This document shows positions 13,601 to 24,801 of a stretch of 64,000 nt of DNA, piece by piece; the stretch's first letter is position 1; each line of letters begins with the position of its first letter. Under the pieces are notes generated by a model, which ran no database searches, was not told the origin of the DNA, and was given only the letters and a program-made list of their open reading frames with translations. The translations under genes and the position numbers were made by a program. The DNA comes from Sabellastarte sp. h YS-2021 (Eukaryota > Annelida > Polychaeta > Sabellida > Sabellidae), in NCBI GenBank assembly GCA_964017235.1, contig OZ024938.1, forward strand, positions 47,032,332-47,096,331, given 5' to 3'.

Positions 13601-16600
13601 TGCAACATAAATTTGTCTGTAAATATAAGTACTCTCTGTGGTACCTCTTACCTGCTGGAACGGACATAAAACTCTAAATTTGATCTTTGATACAAAAGTG
13701 AAAGATAGGTACACTACAAATACTGCTTCAATGTCAATGCTGGGGAGGGAGAATATGCATAAGGATGGTACAATATGAATGAATTAATGAAGTGCAAACG
13801 GATTATTAATGGTTGCACTGCGCTTACACAAATTGTAAGATTGTACACACATTGTGGTTGTGATCAGCAGCTGATTATTTAACAAATGCTAGATAATTTT
13901 GATAGTGAAAAAAAAATTCAGTTTACCATTTCTTACTGTGATGACATCCTATGCTATATACTTCCCTGTGGTTCTTAATTCAGTCACACATCTTGCATAT
14001 AAATAAAGCAAAAAATAAGACACTTTCTCTTACCTTCATTTACAGGTCGATACATTATAGAAGATGCAGCAGATTTCTCCAAACAATTGAAATTAAATGT
14101 GGGTGCAGCAATAACATTCCCGGACACAGGGACAGAGGTAACCTTCACCCCAGAGGGTACCATGACACCATTGACAGGCATCACATCAGCTGATGTAATT
14201 AGCCTCACCACAATGTCAGAATCCGTTTATGTGGCTGATGTAGCTGATGATGTAGACAACACGGACTGTCTCCTGTTAACTGGAACGTATGTCCAAGGTG
14301 ATTCTACTGGTGACTGCACTGACCAGTTATGGTATTTTGTTACAGGTACTAAATTGTTACTTTCACAAGTTAGCATACTTATTATATATGAGATATGGAA
14401 TTAGTAACTTTTTTAGGATCTGGCAAACTATATTTCTAAAAACAATGGTAGTCAGTGAAGAGTGCCAGATACATTTTGAATCTCACATTTTATTTTACTG
14501 AAAGAACTCCCATCTTCATATGTTTCGGCATTAACTGTGACAGTAATCTATTGTGAATGACTTTAAAGTTATGGTATAATATAAAAACGAATTTCATTGC
14601 AATACGGTGAATTGCCACTTTTGTATACCTTGTAAAAGGGATCAGCTTTTGACCGACCAGAACTTATATGCAATCTTTGATATTTCCAACACAGTAAACA
14701 TCAACATTGATTTGTGATTGAATATCACCTTGTACAGGTTTTGATCTGTATAAAGTAAATATTTCAAGTTTGCTGCTGTGGTATGGCCGACAAGGAATGT
14801 GGTATAAAAAGCAGCACAGGCTGTGAAGGTGATAGAGTAAGAAATCTAAAATTCGCCAGGAATCTAAAATTCGCCACCTCTAAAACCTTAGTTAATTTTA
14901 TGAAGAAAATGATGTTTTTGTCCAAAAATTAGTATTTTTCAGTTCAAAAAGCCTTAATTTACTATCCAGTCAACAAATCTCACCACAATTCATTTATTTT
15001 ATTAGTATTTTCACATGTGGCGAATTTTAGATATGTGGCGAATTTTAGATTTCTTACTCTACCTAAAAACTCAGCCATTTCAATATTTGTTTTGTTATCA
15101 AGTTCTTGCGGTGATTAAGTAATTGCAAACACTGACTGAGATAAACAAGGAGGTTTTGAAATGTTTTTATCATATTTGCCATAAGCGATCTGTCATCGGA
15201 ATGAACAGAGTATTGTGGATATAAAGTAATACAGGAGTCTGGGGCTGATCTGTTTGTCAACTTTGACATCAGTCTTAATGTGATTCTAACTGTAGGGTAT
15301 TTTCTTGACTGTGCTGGCTGTGCCTTGGCTTGGTCTTGGCGCTTGCATGGTCTGATTTGAAGAGCACCATGGACTCCTGGATCCTAATAGCCAATGTGCG
15401 AATAGAAGCAAGTTGGACTAAGTTCATCATGGGGTGGGAGAACATCTGTCAATCTATGTTTATATTTCTGAAGTGTGATAGCTGTAACGTTCTGTGATAG
15501 ACTTTCATCTTATGAGTAGTAATGGTGTTCAAAAACCAGCATTTTATGCATTTACATCACATACATTTGTATTGTTTACAGTTCCTTGCACTGACAGCAA
15601 CTGCAAATTGTGCAATACAGGCCCAGATCTCTGCTCTGTGTGTGAAGTGGGTTCAGCATTCAATGAAGCCAGGACAGAATGTGTGGGTGAGTGGGCTAGC
15701 TGTTTATTTATGTAACAGACGCTAACATGTAAACAACTTTTAACTACTGTTGATTTTTGCAATTTTAATTTTGATCACCTTCGTTCTCAATAAATAACTT
15801 GCTTTTGCTATGTTCACTATTTTTTCCGGTCTATATCATCTCAAAACTTAGGCCTCATTAATCCAGTGATTTATAAGTTTGAATGTGATCATGGGTTAGA
15901 ATCCACTTCATGACAACAAATGAGAATCACTCAGGGCCTGTCGTTATATAACACTGTCTATTGAAAACACCCTTGGTGGGCAAAATGTGGCCAGAAAGCA
16001 AAAGTCTTGTCACTAGACTGGTTCCCTTGAATGACTCTTGCCTGATGGTTGAACAGATGTTTCTTGGTAATCAACATTCCTGCCATAAGATTTGTTGCAT
16101 ACTTTACACATTATCCTTTCGCTAAAATGCTTCGAATGCTTGTGTATGCATCATACTCAAATACAAATCCCAACTTATTCATTCTGGTGGATAGGACTAA
16201 ATACGATGCCTTTCAAACAACATATGACCCATGAGAATTTAAATATTTTGCCCTCATTGTTATATTTTTGGAGCTATCTCTTAAGCTAACTGAATCCAGA
16301 TGTTTCTGTATGTGTGAATTCAATAAACATTAATCTATTTGTTACTCTCGATCCATGGAATTGTCTATTTCGTAAAACAGGTAAAAAATTTGCCCATTTC
16401 ATTACATAGGCAAATGATTTGTCCATTTCATAAAATAGGCAATTTATCCAGTATTTGATTGCCCATTTCGTGCAATGGGTTAGAACTGAGTTGCCCATTT
16501 CTTGAAATAGGCAATACCATGTATGAAAAATAAAGTTTCATGCATACAAATATTTGATTACTTCAAAGCCACTGTAAACGTTGATTCACACATAATTTTC

Positions 16601-19600
16601 ATATTTTTATTAAAAGAGACACATTTTACTGTAAACATTTCACAAAATGTATGACTGAAAACAAGTACCTTAACCTTAAACCCCTTTGACTACTCAGGTG
16701 ACTTATCTGCCAAATGTGATTATAGTGACTGCTTTATAAACCTATTTTGTAAAGTTTCATAGAAACAAGTATAATCAAAGAACCAGCCTAACCTTTGTAG
16801 CCATAGTGCCCAATTGGAGTCACACCCCACGACGTGCATAATTGAAATACATTTACACACTTACTGTAAATCTTGACCCTACATATAAAAAAGTTTGATA
16901 TTACTAATTGATTAAGTTGTACCATGAAAATAATTTACTGTTAAAATAGGTATCTTTATAATTTTTTCCATTGTCTGATGTTTAATTGCATTCATGTTAC
17001 TATGAACAAAAATATTACATAATTCAAAGAACTGAGACAGAAAAACACCAGTTATTTATCTTTCGATTTACCTTTATCTTTTAAAATAACAGTTTAAACA
17101 TTTCGTACATATTTGTAGGCCTTTTCTTTTGTGTATGTTTGAAAATATAATTTTAGATTGCCTATTTTGTGAAATGGGCAAGCCACAATTGAATAAATTG
17201 TCCATTTCAAGAAATGGACAGGACAATTGCTTATTTCACAAAATGGGCAAAAAACTTCTTTTTATTTATCATTTTTATTGACACACAAGGGGTACAATTG
17301 CAAAATGTTTTAACAGAAGTACATGTTTGTCCATACATACTCTATATAATGGTTTACACATTCGCACAATAAGAAAATAGATTAGAAAGTTGCTTTGACA
17401 GCTAGTGAATTTAAATATTCCCTTACTGTTAATAGTACAATAAACACAGATACTTGAAAAAGAAAACTAGATGTAACTCAGATCCTCTGGACAAGCAAAG
17501 AAAGCAAACTCCAATTTTTCTTACATTTTTGGTCTGAAAGTGAGATAGTTGACAGATATGTTGTTTTCTTCGTATTTTTGTTTTTGAAAAATGTCAGAAA
17601 ACCAGTGAAATTGAGAGGAGTATTATTCACCAAAGATTTATAGATATACAGTTGAGCAAGCAAACACAAGATCCCAAGTTGCTTTTTATTAACAAGTCCC
17701 AGTCTCAGTTTTAGCGTTAAAAGTAAATGAAAGACCCACAGTTTCTTGAACACACTGCTTAATTTTTTGCCAGAACTCATGTGTAAAGGAACACTGGATA
17801 AAAACATTGGGTATTGTCTCCTGTGAATTTGTACAGAAGCAACAAAAATTGTTCTTTGATTTTTTCATCTTATACAGGAGACTTTTTGTTCCCAAAATTT
17901 GGTTCACAATTCTATATTGCATGTAAATTATCTGGTTATCTTGAATAAGTTTAAAGCAATGTTTATAGATTGTTTTCCAATAGATTTCTATGATGGCCAG
18001 CCAAACAGGTTTGAAAGTCGGGTCGTGTAGATGTATAGTAAAAAAATTTTCAAGTTGGCTTTTACGCGATGGTACTCCAGAAAATTAGTCTTTATTTTTT
18101 AAGATGTTGTTCATTCATCTAATGAAAGGAATCTACCGTCACAGAATAGGTCGGCAATATATATTATACCTTTACTGTACCAGTCATAACAGAATACAGG
18201 AACAGTCAAAATGAGTGGATTATACCAAAGAGGGCTATTGAGTACTTTATCATTCTGATTTTTTGGAATGCTATCTATTACTTTGGCCCATGATAATAAA
18301 GTACATTTCCAAAAATTGTTGGTGATCTTGCTTGCTAGCATTTTATGCCACAGAGAATGCATATTGAAACACTTCTCATAATATGTTAAATTAAAAAGAC
18401 ATAAGTCATACCATGATCAATGTTCTTGCATTAGCAAACGTCTTATCGAGGTGCATTTCAAACTACATATGAATTTTTCTAAATTAATCATACCGAGTCC
18501 TCCTCTCATATAATCACTACACAACTGCTTCCTGCTTATTTTATCAGCTTTGCAATCACAGATATTTTTTAAAAAGTAGACTGCAGCTTGTTTATGACAC
18601 TTTGATCCGGATTTGGGATAAACATAAACAAATGATTTAACTTTGATAAAATAAAGGTTTTTATCACAGTAATTTTACCCAGAGGTGTGAGGTATCTTTT
18701 TTCCATACACTAAAGGACTTGTTGATGTCATCAAGTATTGGATCATAGTTTAGGTTAATTATTAAATCTAAATCAACTAAGAATTTAATTCCCAAAAGAT
18801 TGAATATGTTTTTTCCCTATATCAGACCTTTTGAAATATGTATTGTTTTTACAATGCTCTTTCTTACCTATCCAGATTATCTGAGTTTTTTTTCTGTATT
18901 TACTGTATTTTGTGACAATGTACCAAATATTTCTATACTGTTTAACATTGCTTGGAGTGAACTCATAGTGCCATCTAATATGAGAATGGTGTCGTCTGCA
19001 AATTGAGTCAATTGAATTTCATTGTTATTTATTTTAATTCCTTTTATTGCTTCATTTTCGGAGATCAATATTTGTAGTATTTGCGCATCAAGAATGAACA
19101 AATAGGAGGAGATAGGATCTCCTTGTCTACAACCACAATAAATAGCAAAGGGTCTGAAAGGAAACCACATTGCAGGACATAGCCAAGAATATTAGTATTG
19201 AATAATGCAATCCATTTAATGAGTTTAGGTCCAAAACCTATTAGTTTTAGGTATTGTACAGAAAGTCCCATGATACTGAGTCGAAGGCCTTCTCAAAATC
19301 TATAAGCATGAGTAGTCCTGGAACGTTTTTTTCTCAGTGTAGTGAAGAATATTGTAAATTAGACGAGAATGCTCTCCAATAAATCTTCCTGCCACAAAGC
19401 CTGTTTGACTGTTAGATGTTAGAGTATCTAGAACAGTTTTAATTTATTAGCAATGGCAGAAGATACAATTTTATATATAACATAGAGTAATGAAATAGGC
19501 TACCAATTTTTTAACAGAGTTCTTGATTTATTTCCTTTTGGTATGCAAGAAATAACGCATTGTCTCAAAGAGATGGACTTTTTTCCTGTTTTATAGGACC

Positions 19601-21211
19601 AGTTATATGCTCGTAAGACAAAATCTTTGAGCTTAATCCCCAAAAATTCCACAGGAAATCCATCTATACCTGGGGCCTTACCATTTTTCATACCATGAAG
19701 GGCTTTTAAAATTTCAGTCATTGTTAATTCACATTCACGTTGATCAGACTCTTCTCTATTTACTTTTGGGTATGTTGAATTTTTCAGTACGACAGCCAAT
19801 TCTTTGTCACATATTTATTTTGCAAATAAATGCTTTTTTACTTCTTTCAGAATGCTATTTTGTTCAGCTAAGATTTGGCCATCTAGTTTTTCCAAAAGTT
19901 TTATAGTTTTTTTTTCTATATAATTTTTATTTTCGAGTGATGTTAAGTGCTTTAACGGTTTCTCACCATCTTTTAGCCAGTTTGCCCTCAAGTGTACCTT
20001 TATAGCCTGGATTTTGTCTTCTCTTTTATAACCTGGATTTTGTCTTCTTATTTTGTTTTCTCTTCTTTTGGCTTGTTTTTTATAAGTTTTTTCAAGGTAT
20101 TCAGTATCGGTTTCCACTTTATGTTCAAGTTCATTTAACCGCTTTTTAAGAGCACTTGCAAATTTTATTGTTTCACCTCTAATTTTGAGTAATAAACCTT
20201 CAAGAAATGTATCATCAGCTATGTTCAATTGTAGTTCAAAATCTGGAATTGTAGCCATGTTAATTGTATATAAGCCATCACTGAGTGTGCCAGGTTTTCT
20301 CTATCAATTAAGTTATTATCTGGAATAATGTAGTTTTTATTTTTGAGGAGGGAACAGTTAAGCTTTCATATTCCATGAATCTACAAATACATAACTTTGT
20401 GATCACAAAAGAGTGATCAGTCAAAAAGGAGTCTATTATCTGATATTCAAAATTTTTTTGAGAAGGGCTGCTACTGCTCTTGAGTTTTTTTGAGTCCTGC
20501 TATAAAATATTCTATTTCCATACACTTTTTATGCGTTTCGCATCAGACTCCGTCCAGTGTGTATCTTCCAAACAGAAAATTGATGCATCAATGTTTTCAA
20601 GATCATTTAAAACATCAATAAATTTGTTTTTATGTTGCGAGCCTTGACAATTTGCAGACAACAGATCAACTTCACTAGACATGGTAGAAGTTAAGAATCG
20701 AGTTCACTCGAGAAGTAAATAATGGATTATGATTGGTATTGTTAAATCTATTCACATTTAAATTAATATAAACAGGATCAAATACTTAAAGTATGGAATA
20801 ACGAAGGTACATGTCATGAACTTGTGACTGTATGAAGGGTGCAATTAACATGGTAATCATTAGCAAATTTATAATATCATTGAAACAAACATGGATTAGA
20901 AGGATATTCTGTGATGTGAAAACCCAGTGGTTTAACCTTTTCCCAGAAATGTATCAAGTAAAAAACTATCACTAGGATTCGACCTTAGCAAAACAAAACT
21001 GGTTTATATGAAAAACCAATTCTGTATTGACATTATAATATATTGGCGAACTTCTGCAAAAATAAAAAAATTAGGTCAAATTCAGACATAGTCTGTTCAC
21101 CCCTGTGATATAACATAAATATACCTAAGGATGCTCTATGAACTGTGAAATGGATATTATTGAGGTACCTTATTAGTGTTTTATAACTTTATTTTATACA
21201 AAGTTATTGTG

Positions 21212-21248
<37 letters not shown>

Positions 21249-23424
21249 AAAATATTTATCCCAATTGATATTTCCTGTCTTGGGGGTGGGGTCTTGGAAA
21301 TGAACATAAATATACCTAAGGATGCTCTATATTTTCCAAAATGGTCGAATAAAGGAATATCAATGGTAAGGGATATAATTGATGATCAATGGAATGTACT
21401 AAGCCCTGAAGATCTTAAGAGGAAATTTGAATTTAGCTTTAACATTTTAGATTATTATAGACTAAAATACCTTATGAAAACATTTATCACTACTTACAAG
21501 GAGAAATGACTCAATAATTATCTGAGGCCCCACTGTCCATTTCACCTAAAGATACTTCATAACTCCAAAAAGGGATGCAAAGACTTTTATAACATTTTAT
21601 TGGAAGGAAACACCAAGTACCCAGTCCCTATAACCAAATGGAAAGAGCTAGTCCTTCATAGTAAATACTCATGGACTCAAATTTATAAAATCTGCTGTAA
21701 ATCTATCAAAGACAATAAGTTCATCTGGTTCCAGTTTAAAATTTTAAACAATAAGTTAGATACACAGTATTACCTTTACATAATTAAAATCTCGGATGAT
21801 ACACTTGTAGATTATGTAGTCAACATCCAGAAACAATCTTGCATCTTTTCCCAGAATGCACAAAATCCTCACAATTATGGAGAAATGTCAAGCATTGGGT
21901 TTTTACTAGATTAGGTATGAATCTAGGTTTTGATAATGGAGTTAAAATACTTGGTTGCAATGACAATAATGAAAACTTCTGGCCATTAAATTTCATGCTG
22001 ATAGTAAGTAGATATTAAATCTACTGGTGTGCGAAAAAGGTTGTCAATTGAATAATTTCCATCTTCCAAGGAAAAATTTTAAAAAGGCTTAATGAACAGA
22101 AAACTTCATCATATATGAACAATTCAAATCAACTTTTTGAAAAGAGATGGAGTGTCTGGCAAAACATCTTTATTGACACCTAAGGTTAGATTATTCACAA
22201 TAGAGTATAGGTACTTTCTTACTCCTGGTCTGTTTCCACACATCTTTTTGTTAATGGTGGAATGATCCTGAACACACATCAGATGGTCAGCCACCTTCCT
22301 GTGTAAAACTTCCTGTGTTTATTTTTCAGGTCAATGTAAATAAAAACAAGACTAAAATTCTAGACAAAGTTTGTTTTATTTTTTTGTTTACTTCTATCAA
22401 GTAATCCTTATTTGGATGAAAGACTCTTAGGAGTATTGCTGACACCAGCAAATGAATGTTTGAATTCTGGTTTCTTATTTCAGGGAGTAATATTTTATAT
22501 TTATCTTGTATCTCTGAGCTGGTGGTTGTGGATTGAGGAGGAAGTTGTATATGATTGGCTTCCCCTTTTCTTTGTTTGTCCATGTACCATTGCCAAGTGG
22601 CCTTTGCCAAGTAGTAGTGCCACTTTATAGCCTTTTAAATTCAGATTTTTAATTTTTTGCCAGGTTGTCAATAGTAATACTTGGATACACTGGAGTAACT
22701 GCCCTTGTTAAATATCTATAGTGTTTTCCCATGGAGTCCACAATAATTATTCCTTCTTTTCTGTCCAAAAAGGTGCCAGTGCATACTGAAAAAAGTATAG
22801 TAGGGGTGAGCATGTACAAACAAGTTATTTGTACTTTGCTTTTGAGTGTGAATCAATTCAAAAGGTGAAGATAGAACAACATATTCTTAGATAACTTTTT
22901 TCATAAGAAATATTAATAATAACTTGTACAAAAATTACAAATGTCAGTTTAACATAAGAAACACTTCAATTCTTGGATAATTTGGCTCTTATCTCTTCCA
23001 AAATCTGACCCATAATGTTGGAAGATTTGGCCTATTTCGTAATACTCAAAATACTTGCCTGTTTCACGAAACGGGCACTTTCATGGATTGGATTTAACAT
23101 ATACATACATAGCAATGACATTTTGCTGTTTACATGTTTATGGAATCGCATATTAGTATGTTTTGATAGACCTAATCGGGAAGAACCCTAATTGACTGTT
23201 GCCACTGTATTATAGGTGTGGTTTTTTGGCATTCTACTTCTGGGTATAATTTTTTCTGTTTTATTACAGTCCGTGCAGCAGCTGCAGCCACCACAACAGA
23301 GGGTGGTAGAGAAGAGGGATTTGACATAGATGCTAGTGAAGAAGAGAGAAGTGGTGTTTTACTTGGCAAGGCTTCTCTTATGGTGGTGATTGGATTGGCC
23401 TCTTTCTTGCTGATTCTCTTCTGA
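10617..23424 (+). CDS. Gene 1: signal-peptide, Cys-rich surface protein with hydrophobic C-terminus (unknown family)
   Basis: Six exons: 10617-10646, 12355-12388, 13229-13390, 14046-14345, 15582-15686, 23270-23424. They give 261 residues with every junction GT-AG and intron phases 0,1,1,1,1. Residues 1-20 are a signal peptide split over exons 1 and 2. Exon 3 (22-76) has four Cys and the motif DELAG. Exon 4 (76-176) is an acidic, beta-rich segment ending GTYV...LWYF. Exon 5 (176-211) holds six Cys spaced C-x4-C-x2-C-x6-C-x2-C-x12-C. Exon 6 gives an Ala/Thr then acidic stalk and a 23-residue hydrophobic tail ending at the stop, which suggests a GPI signal or a tail without cytoplasm. No N-glycosylation motif is visible. 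I do not recognise the family. The six-Cys part resembles half a furin-like or growth-factor-receptor Cys module. Gene 2 downstream is its paralogue in opposite orientation. The first of two consecutive ATGs is taken as start. Confidence 0.85.
11540..11760. repeat. Possible MITE fragments in gene 1 intron 1
   Basis: TAATGCCCGAGTCACACTGCAGGC near 11540 resembles the Harbinger-type ends seen elsewhere in the window. A second phrase near 11713 (TAATAGCTCAGTCACAC) is in the same orientation. No matching inverted end was found, so this is weak. Confidence 0.25.
12942..13170 (+). repeat. tRNA-derived SINE, family A
   Basis: The tRNA-like head is GGGGCCACGTTGGCAGAGTG followed by GAGTTCCAATCCCGGCC. 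A body of about 150 bp follows (GAAAGCTGTTAGTTGCTTGC, then GTACTGGTTTCCTCTGCCC) and an A-rich end. It lies about 60 bp before exon 3 of gene 1. Further copies are at 61874-62110 (-) and, older, near 37385-37640. Confidence 0.8.
14833..15061. mobile_element. 229-bp MITE with 45-bp terminal inverted repeats
   Basis: It begins TAGAGTAAGAAATCTAAAAT and ends with the exact reverse complement. Each arm carries the word ATCTAAAATTCGCCA twice. A TA dinucleotide bounds both ends, consistent with a Tc1/mariner-type non-autonomous element. It lies in intron 4 of gene 1. Confidence 0.85.
15850..16030 (+). repeat. Possible tRNA-like SINE remnant
   Basis: An A-box-like TTAATCCAGTGATT is followed by a B-box-like GGGTTAGAATCC. 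The remaining sequence is degraded and I found no second copy in the window. Confidence 0.3.
17258..20700 (-). mobile_element. L1/Tx1-like LINE, near full length, degraded
   Basis: On the - strand the order is as follows. An APE-type endonuclease start at 20682 reads SANCQGSQHKNKFIDVL and, further on, ends in LEDTHW. A basic linker follows (20258-19815). The reverse transcriptase (19799-18877) shows GKAPGIDGFPVEFL, the GCRQGDPISSYLFIL block and the catalytic FADD. A C-terminal region (17922-17478) with CFCTNSQETI comes last. The 3' end near 17258 carries AATAAAAATGATAAATAAAA. Many stops and frameshifts make it inactive. It sits in gene 1 intron 5 in antisense orientation. Confidence 0.85.
18877..19799 (-). 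pseudogene. LINE reverse transcriptase domain, broken
   Basis: Contains recognisable RT blocks: the KAPGIDGFPVEF motif, a GFGPKLIKWI segment, GCRQGDPIS and the catalytic FADDTILIL. The blocks are spread over different frames. It is part of the LINE at 17258-20700. Confidence 0.85.
21215..21242. repeat. (TA)n microsatellite
   Basis: About 28 bp of uninterrupted TA between the two LINE fragments. It is flanked by two copies of a 27-bp direct repeat (ACATAAATATACCTAAGGAT and onward) at about 21112 and 21304. Confidence 0.9.
21290..22180 (+). mobile_element. 3' part of a second L1/Tx1-like LINE, opposite orientation
   Basis: Frames at 21294-21509 and 21600-21914, and their continuation to about 22010, read like the C-terminal region of L1/Tx1 ORF2. 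Recognisable parts are WTQIYKICCKSIKDNKFIWF, FKILNNKLDTQYYLYIIKI, then His/Cys-containing ETILHLFPEC and SQLWRN in neighbouring frames. It is a 5'-truncated fragment with frameshifts and has no poly(A) tail that I can identify. Confidence 0.7.
22320..22850 (-). pseudogene. SGNH-hydrolase-like remnant, probably from a mobile element
   Basis: On the - strand the frame near 22790 reads IIIVDSMGKHYRYLTRAVTP, followed by PSITIDNLAKN. This resembles the GDS block and following strand of SGNH/GDSL-type domains. Further on KGYKVALLLGKGH sits where such domains have GTND, and 22540-22340 gives LLPEIRNQNSNIHLLVSAIL followed by LIEVNKKIKQ. Stops and one frameshift separate the parts, and the catalytic Ser block reads VDS rather than GDS. 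Domains like this are carried by several retroelements. Which element it came from is not clear; it lies inside the palindrome-ended element. Confidence 0.5.
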
Positions 23425-23433
23425 GGCATAATC

Positions 23434-24801
23434 TTAACAAACTGGGGCAAAAGGGTCAAACACAATTCTAAGCATTTTCAAATGAATAGTGGAATAGTCT
23501 ATCATATTTGAATTACAGCGAAGCATTTTACACTATTAATAGATGTACTTTAAAAAAAAAAATTCAAAATGTCCATATGTTTAAGCATTTCTTAATTCCC
23601 CTTTCACACTACAGGCAATATAGGCTGTGGTTATTAGCATAAGACAAAATGCCCCTGTCCTTTAACTACCGTTGGATGTCCTTTTGCAAACTTGTGATAC
23701 AGTAGTCCGCAATCCCATTCCTGGAGCAATCTACAGGCTCTAGATTTCTCACCGTGACCTTCTGCAGATAAATTTTTCATACAGTATCTGAAGATGACAT
23801 CTGTGGTTTATATAAGGTTGTGACTCAGTTGTGTTACATTAGCATGTGTTCGTCTAACAGCTACCAAAGGTGAGTTGAGGTTATTGAAGGTTGCCTCTCA
23901 TAGAACAATGTTTGTGCTCCTGTGGTCACCCTACTGTTATTCACGGTTACCCATCATGTCCCATGCATGTGCTACCTTATGAATACTCCATATCTATGAA
24001 GATATGAGGCACCCTGGGAGGCATTTCCACCACCAAGAAAAACTTGTAACCACAGCGTATATAACCCGTAGTGTGAATGAGGCATTAGAATTTTGTTGAT
24101 CAATTAAACCGGAAAATAGAAGTGAAACATTAGACTTTGAAAATGGACAAAACAAAATTTTGTTTCTTTCTTAACTTTAATCTCAATAGAGATAATTTGT
24201 ACTCCTCACTGTTGTAAATGTATATTTTGACAGGGAAGTGACATTTAATCGAAAAGTTAATTTTGTTAAAATTGTTTAAATATTCCAACTTATAATGTTC
24301 ATTGATATTGTATATTTGTCTTTGTATTAACTTTCTGAAATGTTTGATCAATAACGATGATAATCCAGCACTTAAAGAACTTCTTGTAGATTTGATTGGT
24401 GTTTGTTTGAAAAATCAAAATGAGTTTTAAACAAAAAAGCAATAAGGAACATGCCAGTCTATTATGTGTTGTCATATTATTGTATGCTTGTCGGTCACCT
24501 GAGAACATTTTTGTATAAGGTATATGTGGCTTTTGGATAGCCTGTGAATGATATAAGTCTGCTAAAAACTTTATTTTTTTTATCTTTTATCTTTTCTTTT
24601 ATCCACTTGAAGAAACTACTATCAGCTACAAAATAAATCTTCCCTGTTTCTTATCAGAGTCAAAAGGTTAGTCAGTGAGACAGATATCTTTTATAGCTGC
24701 TCTGACTGTTGGTTTTTCTCCAATAATGTTTTCAAAATCAAGCAGTGGATTTTTATTGTTCTTTTGTTTCAACTACAATTATATCTAATTATTAGCAAGA
24801 G
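23434..24801. repeat. 1.37-kb tandem duplication, copy 1
   Basis: Begins TTAACAAACTGGGGCAAAAG ten bases after the gene 1 stop codon and is followed immediately by a second, highly similar copy. The shared content includes a Harbinger-type MITE (23596-24084). The likely 3' untranslated region of gene 1 lies within it. No AATAAA signal stands close to the stop. Confidence 0.9.
23596..24084. mobile_element. Harbinger-type MITE inside duplication copy 1
   Basis: The left end TTCCCCTTTCACACTACAGG and the reverse-complement right end TGCCTCATTCACACTACGGG form the inverted repeat. The flanks are taa and tta. The ends match the autonomous Harbinger at 14-6733, so it was probably mobilised by that family. 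Confidence 0.75.

Larger units (their letters stand above)
16351..23088. mobile_element. Candidate DNA element with palindrome-iterated inverted ends, interrupted by LINEs
   Basis: The left end (ATCCATGGAATTGTCTATTT, from 16351) aligns with the reverse complement of 23020-23088 (ATCCATGAAAGTGCCCGTTT). Both run into near-palindromes of the form TTGCCCATTTC-nn-GAAATGGGCAA. Four or five such palindromes occur at 16360-16515, three more at 17155-17255, and about two at the right end. The LINE inserted at 17257 begins directly beside the middle block. The alternative is a 0.9-kb element at 16351-17256 plus a separate solo end at 23028. The whole lies within intron 5 of gene 1. Confidence 0.5.

Noticed and set aside
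16360-16515. Spaced palindromic repeats that resemble a CRISPR array
   Set aside because: The words are degenerate, the spacers vary from about 8 to 25 bp, the context is an animal intron, and the same words form inverted ends of a larger element.
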